DNA from: Candidatus Harrysmithiimonas galli | GTDB lineage: Bacteria > Bacillota > Bacilli > CAJFEE01 | Length of the DNA: 53,488 nucleotides | Direction: 5' to 3' | NCBI GenBank assembly: GCA_904373265.1 | Contig: CAJFEE010000019.1 | Location: 1 to 53,488, forward strand | In this document: one piece after another, positions 26,553-36,076 of the stretch | How the letters are laid out: each line of letters starts with the position of its first letter | Numbering within the stretch: position 1 is the stretch's first letter | The notes under the pieces: model-generated | The model's database searches: none | What the model saw: the letters and a program-made list of their open reading frames with translations, nothing else | What the model was told of the DNA's origin: nothing | Made by a program: the position numbers and the translations under genes

Positions 26553-29228
26553 ATGTTTGATCAGTCAAAATATGAGAATAGAAGAGAAGAGCTGGAGAAA
26601 AAGCGGGCAGAACTTTATGAAGAGGCCTACCGAGAAATTGATGGAATTACAGAAAATCCGCATTATCGTGCCATTTTAGATTTGGTTTTGGCAACCAATC
26701 GTTTACGAACGCAGATTTTCAGTTATGAAAAAACAAAATTGGTTTATTATGCACCAGAAGATTATCCACATATGGTTCAGGAATTCGGACGCAATGATTT
26801 ATATGAAACGCTGAAGCATAAGTTGGAGGCAATGCCTGAAAGCAATGGGACACGTTTTTATCACAAGTTTGCTGGGAAAATTGGTGTTGTGGTGGATGCA
26901 CATTTATTTGAAAGTTTGGCAGGATTGGGGAACTTTGTTTGTTTGACACCAGATGATTTGTCGCAACTTGATCAGATTGATTTATTGTTGGTTACAAGCG
27001 TAGTAAATGGGATAAACGATGTATGGGAAGGTATAGCAGATGTTGAAAATATATCCAAGCGCAAAGCCTTGACAGATTTGATTGCAGCTTATCAACAACT
27101 CGGTGTGCCAACAGTCTTTTACTCTTTAAGCAGTGCAGAAACTTATGATGCATATATTACGTTTGCCAAGCAAACCGACGTTGTATTTACCATTGCAGAA
27201 GAGCTGATGGAAGATTTCAAACGTGATTGTGGACATCAGCGGGTTTATATTTTGCCGCTTGGGATTAACCCTTTGATACACAATCCAATTGGGTTTAAGA
27301 AATTTGAGAAAAACCGTGATGTACTTTTTACTGGTTCATGGTATCGTGATGGTGTACGGCGAAAGGATGCACAAATGATTTTTGATGGTGTAAAATCGGG
27401 CGGAAGCGATTTGATTATCGTGAATCGTCGTTCTGATTCAAAGGATGAAAACTATCAGTTTCCAAAGCCGTATATTCCGAATGTCAGTCCCAAAATGGCG
27501 CATCGTACCATTCAAAAGTTGCATAAGTTATATGATTATGGCATCAATTTAAATACGGTGATGTACAGTGAGACTATGTTTGCCAAGCGAATTTATGAGC
27601 TGCAAGCACTCGGAAATATTGTTTTTTCCAATTATTCACTAGGTGTAAATACACAATTCCCAAACGTATATACCATCAATAATAAAGGAGAAATTAGACA
27701 AATTATCCGCAATATGACAGATGAGGAAATATATGAACAGCAAACTTATGGAATTCGTCGTGTGATGAGTGGGGAAACAATGTTTGACCGATTGGAAACC
27801 ATCTTTGAAACGGTGGGTCTGAAACATTCGTTTTGTTCCAAAGGAAATATTTTAATTGTTGTCGATGGGTTAACCGATGCACTAAACGAAATGCTTGCGG
27901 CACAAAGTTATCAAAATTTCGATGTGATTCGTGTGTTTGAGTTTACAGATGAAATCAAGAATAGCTATGATATGATTGCCTTTATGAAGGACGGTTATTT
28001 TTATGGCGAGTATTATTTGGAAGATATGGTGGATGCGTTCAAGTATACAGATGTCGATTTTGTTACACGCGAAGCACATTATAAGCGAGGGGATTTAGTT
28101 ACAGGAACTGAGCATGATTATGTATCGGTTGTTCAAGATAAGTACCGGAGCATTTTTTGGGCGGATGTGTTTTCAGCTGATGAGCTTTTAAAGCTTAAAG
28201 AAAATGCAGATGTTGGTAATGGGTATGCAGTTGATCATTTGGAGATAGATATTGATGATCGTTATGTAGTAGAAAAACGTCCTGATGGAGATTTTGATGT
28301 TTCAGTTATTGTTCCGATTTACAACAATGGACCGCATTTATTAAATAAATGTTTTCGAAGTTTAATGCGTAGCTCGATTTTTCACCGAATGGAAGTCATT
28401 ATGGTGGATGATGGTTCAACAGATGAAGAGACGATCCGAATTTTTCATCGAATTGATCGGAAATATGCCAATGTCAAAACTTTTTCGTTTGGAGATGGAG
28501 GCAGTGGAAGCGCATCACGCCCGAGAAATCAGGCAGTATTGATGGCGACTGCGCCATATGTTACGTATTTGGATCCGGATAATGAGGCGATTGCTGATGG
28601 ATATGCGTATTTATACCATGATATTCATAAGTATGGGTATGATATGATTATTGGAAATATGCCAGTTTTTCGAGATCGTCGTACACGTACCAACTACTTT
28701 CGCATTTTTATGAATACGATGGGAACAGATGAAATTTATGATCGTTCCAAGGAATTGATTGTGCAAAGCAATTTTCGTGCAATGAGCAATCAAGCATTGA
28801 TGATTAAACGTGAAATTATTGTGGATCATCATTTAACAATGGTTCCAGGAGCAGTTGGACAGGATACGTTGTTTTTTCACTTGATGCTGATCCATTGTAA
28901 GCATGTGAAGGTAGTGGATTTGGATATTCATATTTATTATGCAGGAATTCGTACGTCCACTGTGAATTCAATTTCCAAACGTTTTTATGAGAAATATTTG
29001 CCGCTAGAGAAAGAACGAGTTAGACTGTTTCAAGAAGAAGGTTTATTGAAAGAATATGCCAATCGTCGTTTCCCACATTATTTCCATAAATGGTACATGG
29101 AAAAGTATAAATCAATTCAGTTGGAGGACGCAGCGGAAAGTAAAGAAATTTTGCAATCCATCTATGAAATGTATGCGCCATATATTGAAGTAGATTTAGA
29201 TCCAGAAATCTTGGAATTTGTTCAGTAA
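26553..29228 (+). CDS. Two-domain glycosyltransferase: CgeB-like plus GT2
   Basis: The 891-residue protein has a helical start (about 1-50), a GT-B-like half similar to CgeB/spore-type glycosyltransferases (FTGSWYRDGVRRKDAQ near 260; GINLNTVMYSETMFAKRIYE then LQALGNIVFSNYS near 330-370), a linker domain, and a GT-A domain from about 583. The GT-A part has VSVIVPIYNNGPHLLNKCFR, VDDGSTDEE near 618 and the metal-binding YLDPDNEA near 671. So two transferase activities, possibly for alternating sugars, sit in one chain. It is cytoplasmic. It follows the coiled-coil gene by 6 bases. Large tandem transferases such as GgaB make minor teichoic acids; this one lacks a TagF-like domain, so the polymer differs. 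Confidence 0.85.
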   Translation: MFDQSKYENRREELEKKRAELYEEAYREIDGITENPHYRAILDLVLATNRLRTQIFSYEKTKLVYYAPEDYPHMVQEFGRNDLYETLKHKLEAMPESNGTRFYHKFAGKIGVVVDAHLFESLAGLGNFVCLTPDDLSQLDQIDLLLVTSVVNGINDVWEGIADVENISKRKALTDLIAAYQQLGVPTVFYSLSSAETYDAYITFAKQTDVVFTIAEELMEDFKRDCGHQRVYILPLGINPLIHNPIGFKKFEKNRDVLFTGSWYRDGVRRKDAQMIFDGVKSGGSDLIIVNRRSDSKDENYQFPKPYIPNVSPKMAHRTIQKLHKLYDYGINLNTVMYSETMFAKRIYELQALGNIVFSNYSLGVNTQFPNVYTINNKGEIRQIIRNMTDEEIYEQQTYGIRRVMSGETMFDRLETIFETVGLKHSFCSKGNILIVVDGLTDALNEMLAAQSYQNFDVIRVFEFTDEIKNSYDMIAFMKDGYFYGEYYLEDMVDAFKYTDVDFVTREAHYKRGDLVTGTEHDYVSVVQDKYRSIFWADVFSADELLKLKENADVGNGYAVDHLEIDIDDRYVVEKRPDGDFDVSVIVPIYNNGPHLLNKCFRSLMRSSIFHRMEVIMVDDGSTDEETIRIFHRIDRKYANVKTFSFGDGGSGSASRPRNQAVLMATAPYVTYLDPDNEAIADGYAYLYHDIHKYGYDMIIGNMPVFRDRRTRTNYFRIFMNTMGTDEIYDRSKELIVQSNFRAMSNQALMIKREIIVDHHLTMVPGAVGQDTLFFHLMLIHCKHVKVVDLDIHIYYAGIRTSTVNSISKRFYEKYLPLEKERVRLFQEEGLLKEYANRRFPHYFHKWYMEKYKSIQLEDAAESKEILQSIYEMYAPYIEVDLDPEILEFVQ

Positions 29229-29261
29229 GTGGCTTGTTTTTATGAAAAAAATGAATGAGAT

Positions 29262-29282
29262 AAAGAATGCTTTTCATTCTTT
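29262..29282 (+). terminator. Weak terminator-like hairpin
   Basis: AAAGAATG (29262-29269) pairs with CATTCTTT (29275-29282) downstream of the two-domain glycosyltransferase. It is AT-rich, so read-through to mnaA is possible. Confidence 0.5.
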
Positions 29283-29334
29283 CTATTCTATTGTACTATT
29301 TTAATTAGAGTGTAAAAAACAGGTAGGAGTGTTT

Positions 29335-30474
29335 ATGAAAATGAAAGTCATGCCCATCATTGGTACAAGACCGGAAGGCATAAAGATGGCGCCGTTAATC
29401 AAAAAAATAAAGGCGGACCCAGAGCTTTCCTGTGTGTTTGTCAATACGGCTCAGCACCGAGAGATGCTGGATCAGGTACTGGACTTGTTTGAAATTCAAG
29501 CGGATTATGATTTGAATATTATGAGACCCAATCAGGCTTTAATGGATACTTTGACAACTATGATGAACGGTTTAAATGAAATTGTTATAAAAGAAAAACC
29601 GGATGTGATTTTAATTCATGGGGATACTTTGACAACTTTAGCCGGTGCGTTGGTTGCGTTTTTCAATCAGGTAAAGCTTGGGCATGTAGAAGCGGGACTT
29701 CGTACTTATGATTTATCTTCTCCGTTTCCAGAGGAAGGCAATCGTCAAGTGGCAGGGCGTTATGCAGATTTGCATTTTGCAGCAACTTTGAAAAATTTGG
29801 AATCATTAAAAAATGAAGCTGTTTTGCCAGAGAATATTTTTGTAGTTGGAAATACGGTAATTGATGCATTGCTTGAAGTTGCTGACCGACCATTTACGTT
29901 TGAAAAAATACTTGCTGCGTTTATAAATAAGTTTCCGAAGTTTATTTTGTTAACGACACATCGTCGGGAAAACTTACACGCATTAAAGGATGTGTACCGC
30001 GCACTGAATCAAGTAATTGAGGAGCATCCAGATGTTGGTGTGGTTTTTCCAGCACATAAAAATCCAGTAGTTCGTGAACAAATTAAACAACATTTAAAGG
30101 AATCGGGGAATATTTTACTGGTAGATCCATTGGACTATGAAACCTTTGTTCATTTGATGAAAAAAGCATATTTTATTTTGACCGATTCTGGCGGAATTCA
30201 AGAGGAAGCACCTGCGTTGGGAAAACCTGTGCTTGTTGCTAGAGAAAATACGGAACGTCCGGAAGGCATTGCAGCAGGCACATTAAAATTATGTGGGACA
30301 TCTTATAATACCGTTTATGCAGACATCAAGGCACTACTCACGAATACGAAAATGTATGCGCGAATGTCTGAAGCGAAAAATCCATACGGTGTGGGTGATA
30401 CCTCCGAGCAGATTGTAAAAATTTTAAAGGAAAAATTTATTGGTGTTCCATCATTGGACACGATAGGTAAATAA
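29335..30474 (+). CDS. mnaA: UDP-GlcNAc 2-epimerase (non-hydrolysing)
   Basis: ATG 29335 follows TAGGAG and gives 379 residues; an upstream GTG (29329) overlaps that site. The protein starts MKMKVMPIIGTRPEGIKMAP, the nucleotide-binding loop of WecB/MnaA enzymes. Other family motifs are ILIHGDTLTTLAGAL, VEAGLRTYDLSSPFPEEGNR, LLTTHRRENL with the active-site His, and TDSGGIQEEAPALGKPVLV. It interconverts UDP-GlcNAc and UDP-ManNAc in the cytoplasm. The next gene, 16 bases downstream, oxidises UDP-ManNAc, so the pair makes UDP-ManNAcA for the wall polymer. Confidence 0.95.
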   Translation: MKMKVMPIIGTRPEGIKMAPLIKKIKADPELSCVFVNTAQHREMLDQVLDLFEIQADYDLNIMRPNQALMDTLTTMMNGLNEIVIKEKPDVILIHGDTLTTLAGALVAFFNQVKLGHVEAGLRTYDLSSPFPEEGNRQVAGRYADLHFAATLKNLESLKNEAVLPENIFVVGNTVIDALLEVADRPFTFEKILAAFINKFPKFILLTTHRRENLHALKDVYRALNQVIEEHPDVGVVFPAHKNPVVREQIKQHLKESGNILLVDPLDYETFVHLMKKAYFILTDSGGIQEEAPALGKPVLVARENTERPEGIAAGTLKLCGTSYNTVYADIKALLTNTKMYARMSEAKNPYGVGDTSEQIVKILKEKFIGVPSLDTIGK

Positions 30475-30490
30475 GAGGAGTGACAATTTG

Positions 30491-31750
30491 ATGAAACTTT
30501 GTACAATTGGACTGGGCTATATTGGTTTACCGACTTCTGCTATGTTTGCAAAGCACGGTGTAGACGTTGTCGGCGTAGACGTATTTGAAAAAATTGTAAA
30601 CACATTAAACAGTGGCAGTATTCATATTGAAGAACCTGGCTTAGGAGAAGTGATTCAAGAGGTTGTGGCAAATGGAAAATTCCGGGCTTCCATGACACCG
30701 GAAAAGGCAGATGCATTTATTATTGCTGTTCCAACTCCAAATAAAGATGATACATATAAATCATGCGATTTAAGTTATGTCGTACAAGGTGTACAAGCTG
30801 TGCTTCCATTTGTAGAAAAAGGTAATGTCATCATTGTGGAATCAACCATTGGTCCGCGTTCCATGGATGATGTGGTAAAACCAATGGTAGAAGAGGCTGG
30901 ATTTACAGTTGGGGAAGATATTTATCTTTGTCATGCACCAGAACGTGTGCTGCCAGGACAAATTTTGCATGAATTAAAATACAATAATCGTATTGTCGGC
31001 GGTATTACACCAGCTTGTGCAACAGCAGGTGCAAAGGTATACAGTACATTTGTACAGGGAGAAATCATTAAAACCGATGCCAAAACAGCTGAAATGTCTA
31101 AGCTGATGGAAAATACATTCCGTGATGTGAATATTGCATTGGCCAATGAGCTGGCAAAAGTTTGCACTGCATTAGAAATTAATGTGTTAGACGTGATTCA
31201 AATGGCAAATAAGCATCCACGTGTGAATTTGCATTTTCCGGGTCCAGGTGTTGGTGGTCATTGTTTGGCGGTTGATCCATATTTTATTGTGGCGAAAGCA
31301 CCTGAACTTGCAAAAATCATCAAGCTTTCTCGAGATACAAATGTTTCCATGCCAGGTTTTGTCGTTGAAAATGTAAAGAAAATTATCGGAAAGGAAACAG
31401 AAGCAGTGATTTCCGTGTTTGGTGTAACTTATAAAGGAAATGTTGACGATATGCGTGAATCGCCAGCGATGGATATTGTCAAGATTTTAAATCAAGAGGG
31501 TTTCCAAGTGAAGCTGCATGATCCACATGTCGAATCGGAAACATATACTTTCCTTTCTAAAGAAGAGGCGGTGCAAGATTCAGAAATGATTCTTGTATTA
31601 ACCGATCATGATGAATTTAAATCCTATGATTATCAAATGTTGGGTCAATCGATGAAAGTACCAGTTGTATTTGATACAAGAAATATTGTTAAACCAGTAG
31701 AAGGTGTGGCAGTAATCAATTTTGGCAATTTGTATTCGTTTTTGAAATAG
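30491..31750 (+). CDS. wecC: UDP-N-acetyl-D-mannosamine dehydrogenase
   Basis: ATG 30491 after GAGGAG gives 419 residues. The N-terminal NAD domain has GLGYIGLP (G7, G9, G12). The middle reads VPTPNKDD and PERVLPGQILHELKYNNRIV, typical of the WecC/Cap5O branch rather than UDP-glucose dehydrogenases. GVGGHCLAVDPYF holds the catalytic Cys at 258, and the C-terminal domain reads FGVTYKGNVDDMRESPAM. It oxidises UDP-ManNAc in two NAD steps to UDP-ManNAcA. Translationally linked to mnaA by a 16-base gap, with a terminator after it. The presence of ManNAcA makes the polymer acidic, like teichuronic acid. Confidence 0.93.
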   Translation: MKLCTIGLGYIGLPTSAMFAKHGVDVVGVDVFEKIVNTLNSGSIHIEEPGLGEVIQEVVANGKFRASMTPEKADAFIIAVPTPNKDDTYKSCDLSYVVQGVQAVLPFVEKGNVIIVESTIGPRSMDDVVKPMVEEAGFTVGEDIYLCHAPERVLPGQILHELKYNNRIVGGITPACATAGAKVYSTFVQGEIIKTDAKTAEMSKLMENTFRDVNIALANELAKVCTALEINVLDVIQMANKHPRVNLHFPGPGVGGHCLAVDPYFIVAKAPELAKIIKLSRDTNVSMPGFVVENVKKIIGKETEAVISVFGVTYKGNVDDMRESPAMDIVKILNQEGFQVKLHDPHVESETYTFLSKEEAVQDSEMILVLTDHDEFKSYDYQMLGQSMKVPVVFDTRNIVKPVEGVAVINFGNLYSFLK

Positions 31751-31781
31751 TTGAATGGAAAATACTGTGGCATTTTTATCA

Positions 31782-31818
31782 GAAAAGGGTTAAGACAAAG
31801 CTTTGTCTTTCCTTTTTT
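31782..31818 (+). terminator. Terminator of the mnaA-wecC unit
   Basis: AAGACAAAGCTTTGTCTT is self-complementary, extended by flanking GAAAAGG/CCTTTTTTC, giving a stem with a T run. Confidence 0.8.
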
Positions 31819-32201
31819 CAAATTTCATATTATGGAGTAGCAACAATGTGAAAACAAAGGATGTATGAAAAATAAAAGAGGCTAGAACAAACTGTTTTTT
31901 GAGAAAAATTCTGATTTAAACTTGTTTTTTGTTGCTTTTGCATGAACAAAGCACCTGTGAGAGAAAAGGAACCTGGACGAATCATCCGTGTTTTGTGATT
32001 TGCTTCAAAGGAAATGCGTCAAATGGTAAAGAAGTCATTTTGATTTTTGTCCTGGTTCTTTTTATTGATAGCGTTTCATAAAATGTTTTCTATTTGGCAT
32101 CTGGCTCGGTTTAGAGTGTATGAAGGCGATACTGAATTTTACAGAAAGAACGGTTGGTGCTGTTCAAGATACATAGAATAAAGGAAAAGGTAAGAAAATT
32201 T
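31819..32201. other. Leader region of tagGH
   Basis: No gene is visible in about 380 bases. It should hold the tagGH promoter, but I see no clear -10/-35 pair. Confidence 0.4.
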
Positions 32202-33008
32202 ATGCGTTCACTTTGGTTGGTTTTAAAAGAACATAAAAATAATTTATATATGCTAAACCGTCTGGCACTTACCAGTATGCAGACGCAATATAGTGCAACC
32301 GTATTGGGCAATATTTGGCTGCTTTTAAGCCCGATGCTGCAAATCGGTGTATACTGGCTGGCATTTGGGGTTGGAATACGGGGGGGTGCTCCTGTTGGCA
32401 CTATTCCGTTTGTCATTTGGCTGATTTGTGGAATCATTCCATGGTTTTTTATCAGTTCATCGTTAACTCGTGGTTCTGGTTCGATTTATCAGAGGCTTAA
32501 GCAAGTTTCGAAAATGAATTTCCCACTTAGTATTATTCCAACATACACCATTCTATCAAATTTATATACACATTTATTGTTGCTGCTTGTCTTATTTTTT
32601 GTACTCTTATGCAATATTTCCTCGATGCAAATTGATCCAATTGGTCTTTTGTATTATATCTTTTCCAATATAATGTTTGTGTGGTCCATTTCATTCTTGA
32701 CGTCTACCATTTCAACAATGCTGCGGGATTTCCATTTTTTCATGCAGCAAATTGTTCGCATGTTGTTTTATTTGACTCCAATTTTATGGGAGGTAAAATC
32801 TAGTGTTCCATCTTGGTTTTTGTTTATTATTCAGTTGAATCCGATCTACTATTTGATTAATGGCTATCGTACATCTTTGCTTTCATTGGAGTCGGTCACG
32901 CCTTTTGTTGGTCAGACACTTCTATTTTGGGGATTCACGGGTTCCATTTTTTTCATTGGAGTAGTTTTACATGTACGGTTTAGAAAGAATTTTGTGGAGT
33001 ATATTTAA
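32202..33008 (+). CDS. tagG: Wall-polymer ABC exporter, permease subunit
   Basis: ATG 32202 (after AAAAGGTAAG) gives 268 residues starting MRSLWLVLKEHKNNLYMLNR. An in-frame ATG at 32154 is possible but lacks a ribosome binding site. About six membrane helices are present in the ABC-2 arrangement, and the family motif region YSATVLGNIWLLLSPMLQIG lies near 30-50. TagG pairs with the ATPase TagH to move undecaprenyl-linked wall polymer across the membrane. tagH starts 15 bases later. The pair lies between the sugar-nucleotide genes and the LCP ligase, consistent with export of the polymer built by the neighbouring transferases. Confidence 0.93.
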   Translation: MRSLWLVLKEHKNNLYMLNRLALTSMQTQYSATVLGNIWLLLSPMLQIGVYWLAFGVGIRGGAPVGTIPFVIWLICGIIPWFFISSSLTRGSGSIYQRLKQVSKMNFPLSIIPTYTILSNLYTHLLLLLVLFFVLLCNISSMQIDPIGLLYYIFSNIMFVWSISFLTSTISTMLRDFHFFMQQIVRMLFYLTPILWEVKSSVPSWFLFIIQLNPIYYLINGYRTSLLSLESVTPFVGQTLLFWGFTGSIFFIGVVLHVRFRKNFVEYI

Positions 33009-33023
33009 GGCAGGTGAGGGAAA

Positions 33024-33947
33024 ATGACTGTAGCGGTTACATTTAAAAATGTTGTGAAAAAGTTCAAGCTATTTGACAATCAAAAAGACAAAATAAAAGA
33101 TTTGTTTTTCAATAAAGGTGGAAAATATCATTATGCACTGCGGGGCATCTCTTTTGAAATCAATCAAGGGGAGATTGTCGGGATTGTTGGTCTAAACGGT
33201 GCTGGAAAAAGTACATTGTCCAATTTATTGTCTGGTGTGACCATCCCCGATTCGGGGCAAATTCATATTGAGGGAACATCATCTCTCATTGCCATCAGTT
33301 CAGGGCTCAATCAACAGCTAACAGGTCTTGAAAATATTGAGATGAAAGGTCTGATGCTCGGTTACACAAAAAAGGAAATCGATGCGATGATTCCTGAAGT
33401 GATTGCTTTTGCAGATATTGGTGATTTTATTCATCAGCCAGTTAAAACATATTCAAGTGGTATGCGCTCAAGACTTGGATTTGCCATTTCGATTTATGCT
33501 AAGCCAGATGTACTTGTCATTGATGAGGCATTGTCAGTTGGAGATCCAACATTTACAGAGAAATGTCTGGATAAGATGAATGAAATTCGTGACAGTGGTA
33601 AAACCATTTTCTTTATTAGTCATTCTTTGGCGCAGGTTGAACGGTTTTGTCAGAAAGCCATTTGGCTGCATTATGGAAAAATTCACCAAATGGGTGATGT
33701 TATGGAAGTGACAAAAGCATATCGAAAATTTTTGACAAATTATAAAAAGCTGCCACCAGAAGAACAACGAAAGATCCGTACAAGCGAATTGCTAAATCAG
33801 CAGTCTGGTGAGGATTTACCACCTATGGAAAAATATCGTGCTGAAGAGCAAAAAGGTTTGGATCTTTTGACCAGTATTTTGATACTTGGTTTCCTTGGGA
33901 TGGCGGTGTATGGCGGTTATATCATTTTTTCTCAAGTAATTGGATAG
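33024..33947 (+). CDS. tagH: Wall-polymer ABC exporter, ATPase subunit
   Basis: The 307-residue protein has Walker A GLNGAGKST (56-64), signature YSSGMRSRLG (about 139-148), Walker B VLVIDEALSVGD and the switch His in ISHSLAQ. Residues about 285-304 form a C-terminal membrane helix (LLTSILILGFLGMAVYGGYI). The usual TagH of Bacillus has a long extracytoplasmic C-terminal part with SH3 repeats; here only a few residues follow the helix, so the tail is short. It powers export of lipid-linked wall polymer with TagG. Cotranscribed with tagG; followed by a very strong terminator. Confidence 0.93.
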   Translation: MTVAVTFKNVVKKFKLFDNQKDKIKDLFFNKGGKYHYALRGISFEINQGEIVGIVGLNGAGKSTLSNLLSGVTIPDSGQIHIEGTSSLIAISSGLNQQLTGLENIEMKGLMLGYTKKEIDAMIPEVIAFADIGDFIHQPVKTYSSGMRSRLGFAISIYAKPDVLVIDEALSVGDPTFTEKCLDKMNEIRDSGKTIFFISHSLAQVERFCQKAIWLHYGKIHQMGDVMEVTKAYRKFLTNYKKLPPEEQRKIRTSELLNQQSGEDLPPMEKYRAEEQKGLDLLTSILILGFLGMAVYGGYIIFSQVIG

Positions 33948-33979
33948 GTTATAGTCGTCATCAAAAGAAAAGTTAAGTG

Positions 33980-34036
33980 AAAAAACTGCACCTCAATGGT
34001 TAGATACAATCTAACCATTGAGGTGCAGTTTTTTAT
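33980..34036. terminator. 26-bp perfect terminator after tagH
   Basis: The arms 33980-34005 and 34009-34034 are perfect complements around ACA and carry A and T runs on both sides, so the hairpin can stop transcription in either direction. Confidence 0.9.
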
Positions 34037-34539
34037 GGTAAATTTAAAAATGATATAAAATTAGAATACACTTTGGGATGATATCATTTTTATAGTAATT
34101 AAGACAAAAGAAATTTTCATGGGATCCATGTTGTTTATGAAATGATCTGGTAATATATTATGTTTTTTTATAATTTTCTCTTCACTTTTGGTTTGTGAAC
34201 CTAATAACAGTCAAAGCAAAAGATAAAGATATATTTTTATGAAGGTTTCAAAAAATGTTTTGATATCGGTATATTGAAATTTCTCATTTTTTATGTCGTT
34301 TGTCTTTGGTTTTTCATGCTGCTGAATCAGCAGGTATATTCTCATTTTCGTTAATTGGCTTGTTTTCTAAAATAGTTAATATAAAATTCTTTTTATTAAA
34401 AGATATATAGAATATTAATTAGTAATTAAAATATTAAAGATACCTATGAAAGAAAAGAAGCCGTTTAGATTCATGTTTTGCAGTTTATTTGAGTAAACCA
34501 AATACCAAAGAAGCCATTTTTTCTTTTTTTACAATAAAA
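34037..34539. other. AT-rich intergenic region
   Basis: About 500 bases between tagH and the LCP gene with no supported gene or regulatory motif. Confidence 0.45.
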
Positions 34540-34582
34540 TATCTTCCTTAAAAGACGAATGTATGTGGTTTTAAGGAAGATA
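34540..34582 (-). terminator. Terminator of the first LCP gene
   Basis: TATCTTCCTTAAAA (34540-34553) pairs perfectly with TTTTAAGGAAGATA (34569-34582), just beyond the minus-strand stop at 34592, and a T-rich run follows on that strand. Confidence 0.8.
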
Positions 34583-34591
34583 ATTACGAAA

Positions 34592-35551
34592 TTAAGTTTC
34601 TTCTTGTATGTTCTTGCTATTTTGTACTGCATTTTTATTCAGCTCATTTTTTAGTTTTTGTTGAACTTCTTGGAAATTTGTGGCATCAGGAATCCAATAA
34701 TAAACGCCATTTATTTTTTGTCCGTTACCTTCCAGTTGAATGGATTCAACATGATCTTTTGCACCGATATATTTGGTTGCCATTGTTAGCATATTTCCAG
34801 CCGATAAATTGGTTTCAACATTTGTACCGATGACATCGAGCATTCCTTTGATTTTTGTAACAGATGAAAAAGAAGTCGCCTTTTGAATAACGGCTTGAAT
34901 CACATCTTGTTGCCGCTTTTGTCTGCCAAAATCCCCGCGTGGATCTTGTTTACGCATACGGACATAAATTTGTGCTTCCTCCCCTTTTAAGGTGATTTCA
35001 CCTTCGGGGTAATAAAAGCCATGATATTTAAATTCTAGGTCGTTATAGACGGTTACGCCGCCAAGAGCATCAATCATTTTTGTAAAGCCTTCCATATTAA
35101 TTTTTACATAGTAGTCAACAGGTAAATCCAAAAATTGTTCAACGGTATTCACAGTCATTTCGGTGCCACCAAACGCATAGGAATGGTTGATTTTATCTTC
35201 GGTGCCTTTTTGGGCGATGGTCACACGGGTGTCTCGTGGAATGCTTGTCATTGTGAAACGTTTTGTGATTGGGTTAACCGTTGTATAAATTAATGTGTCT
35301 GCACGACCGGCATCATTTTCTCGTTCATCTACACCAATCAGTAAAATAGAAACAGGCTCACCAGCTTTTAATTTACTTGTAGAGGCACTGTTATCTCCAA
35401 TAGATTGAAACATATCTGATGCCAAATCTTGAAAAAGAAAAAAGATAGCACCGATTCCGACCATAATTAAGAGGAGCAGAGTGAGAAAAATTCTGCGCCA
35501 AATTTTCTTTTTGCGTTTCTTTTGTTGAAGTTTTCTTTCTGAGCGTCTCAT
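34592..35551 (-). CDS. LCP (LytR-CpsA-Psr) wall-polymer ligase
   Basis: The 319-residue protein has a basic cytoplasmic start, one membrane helix (about 20-42), then the LCP domain: SILLIGVDERENDAGRADTL (about 69-88), MTSIPRDTRV, DKINHSYAFGG, and YVRMRKQDPRGDFGRQKRQQ. These Asp and Arg residues bind the pyrophosphate of the lipid carrier. LCP enzymes transfer wall teichoic acid or similar polymers from undecaprenyl pyrophosphate to peptidoglycan outside the membrane. GAAGAGG precedes the start. It differs clearly from the two paralogues at 43398 and 45020, so it probably serves a different polymer. Next to tagGH, as tagU-type genes often are. Confidence 0.93.
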   Translation of the reverse strand: MRRSERKLQQKKRKKKIWRRIFLTLLLLIMVGIGAIFFLFQDLASDMFQSIGDNSASTSKLKAGEPVSILLIGVDERENDAGRADTLIYTTVNPITKRFTMTSIPRDTRVTIAQKGTEDKINHSYAFGGTEMTVNTVEQFLDLPVDYYVKINMEGFTKMIDALGGVTVYNDLEFKYHGFYYPEGEITLKGEEAQIYVRMRKQDPRGDFGRQKRQQDVIQAVIQKATSFSSVTKIKGMLDVIGTNVETNLSAGNMLTMATKYIGAKDHVESIQLEGNGQKINGVYYWIPDATNFQEVQQKLKNELNKNAVQNSKNIQEET

Positions 35552-35987
35552 ATTTTATACCTCTTCATTATGATTTCAACGTTTAGTTTAACATATTTAT
35601 ACATCATTCATGTTGCAAAAATCTTAAATCTTTCTTATTTTATAATATGTGATAAGAAATTTTATTAAAATTTTTTGTTTATAGAAAAAATAAATTTGGC
35701 ATTAGACCATTTTTATAAAAGAAATTTCGTTTTTTATTGATAAGAGAGGGTGATTCTATGTTTTTCATTGTAAGTGAGTCTGTGTATTTTTTATGAATCA
35801 AAAAGAGAGAGGTTTATAGAAAGCATGATTCAAAATTGATTGGAGTCATTGAACTGTTTTGTTCTTAAGATAGATCCAATCGATTTTTTGGCTTCAGATG
35901 TTCGCTTCATTTTTACTCAATAAAACTGTTTTGATTTTATGTCGTATAGGTAAAGAAGTGTTTCATCAAAGTGATGAAAAACGAAAA

Positions 35988-36026
35988 ATTCTCTCAACAA
36001 AACCAGTTTTGGTTTGATGAGAGAAT
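35988..36026 (-). terminator. Terminator of the glucosaminidase gene
   Basis: ATTCTCTCA (35988-35996) pairs with TGAGAGAAT (36018-36026), with further CAAAACC/TTTTGGTTTG pairing inside. Confidence 0.7.
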
Positions 36027-36076
36027 CTTTGGATTTTCAGATTAAAACCAGCATATGGAATTTGGATTCTTTGAGT

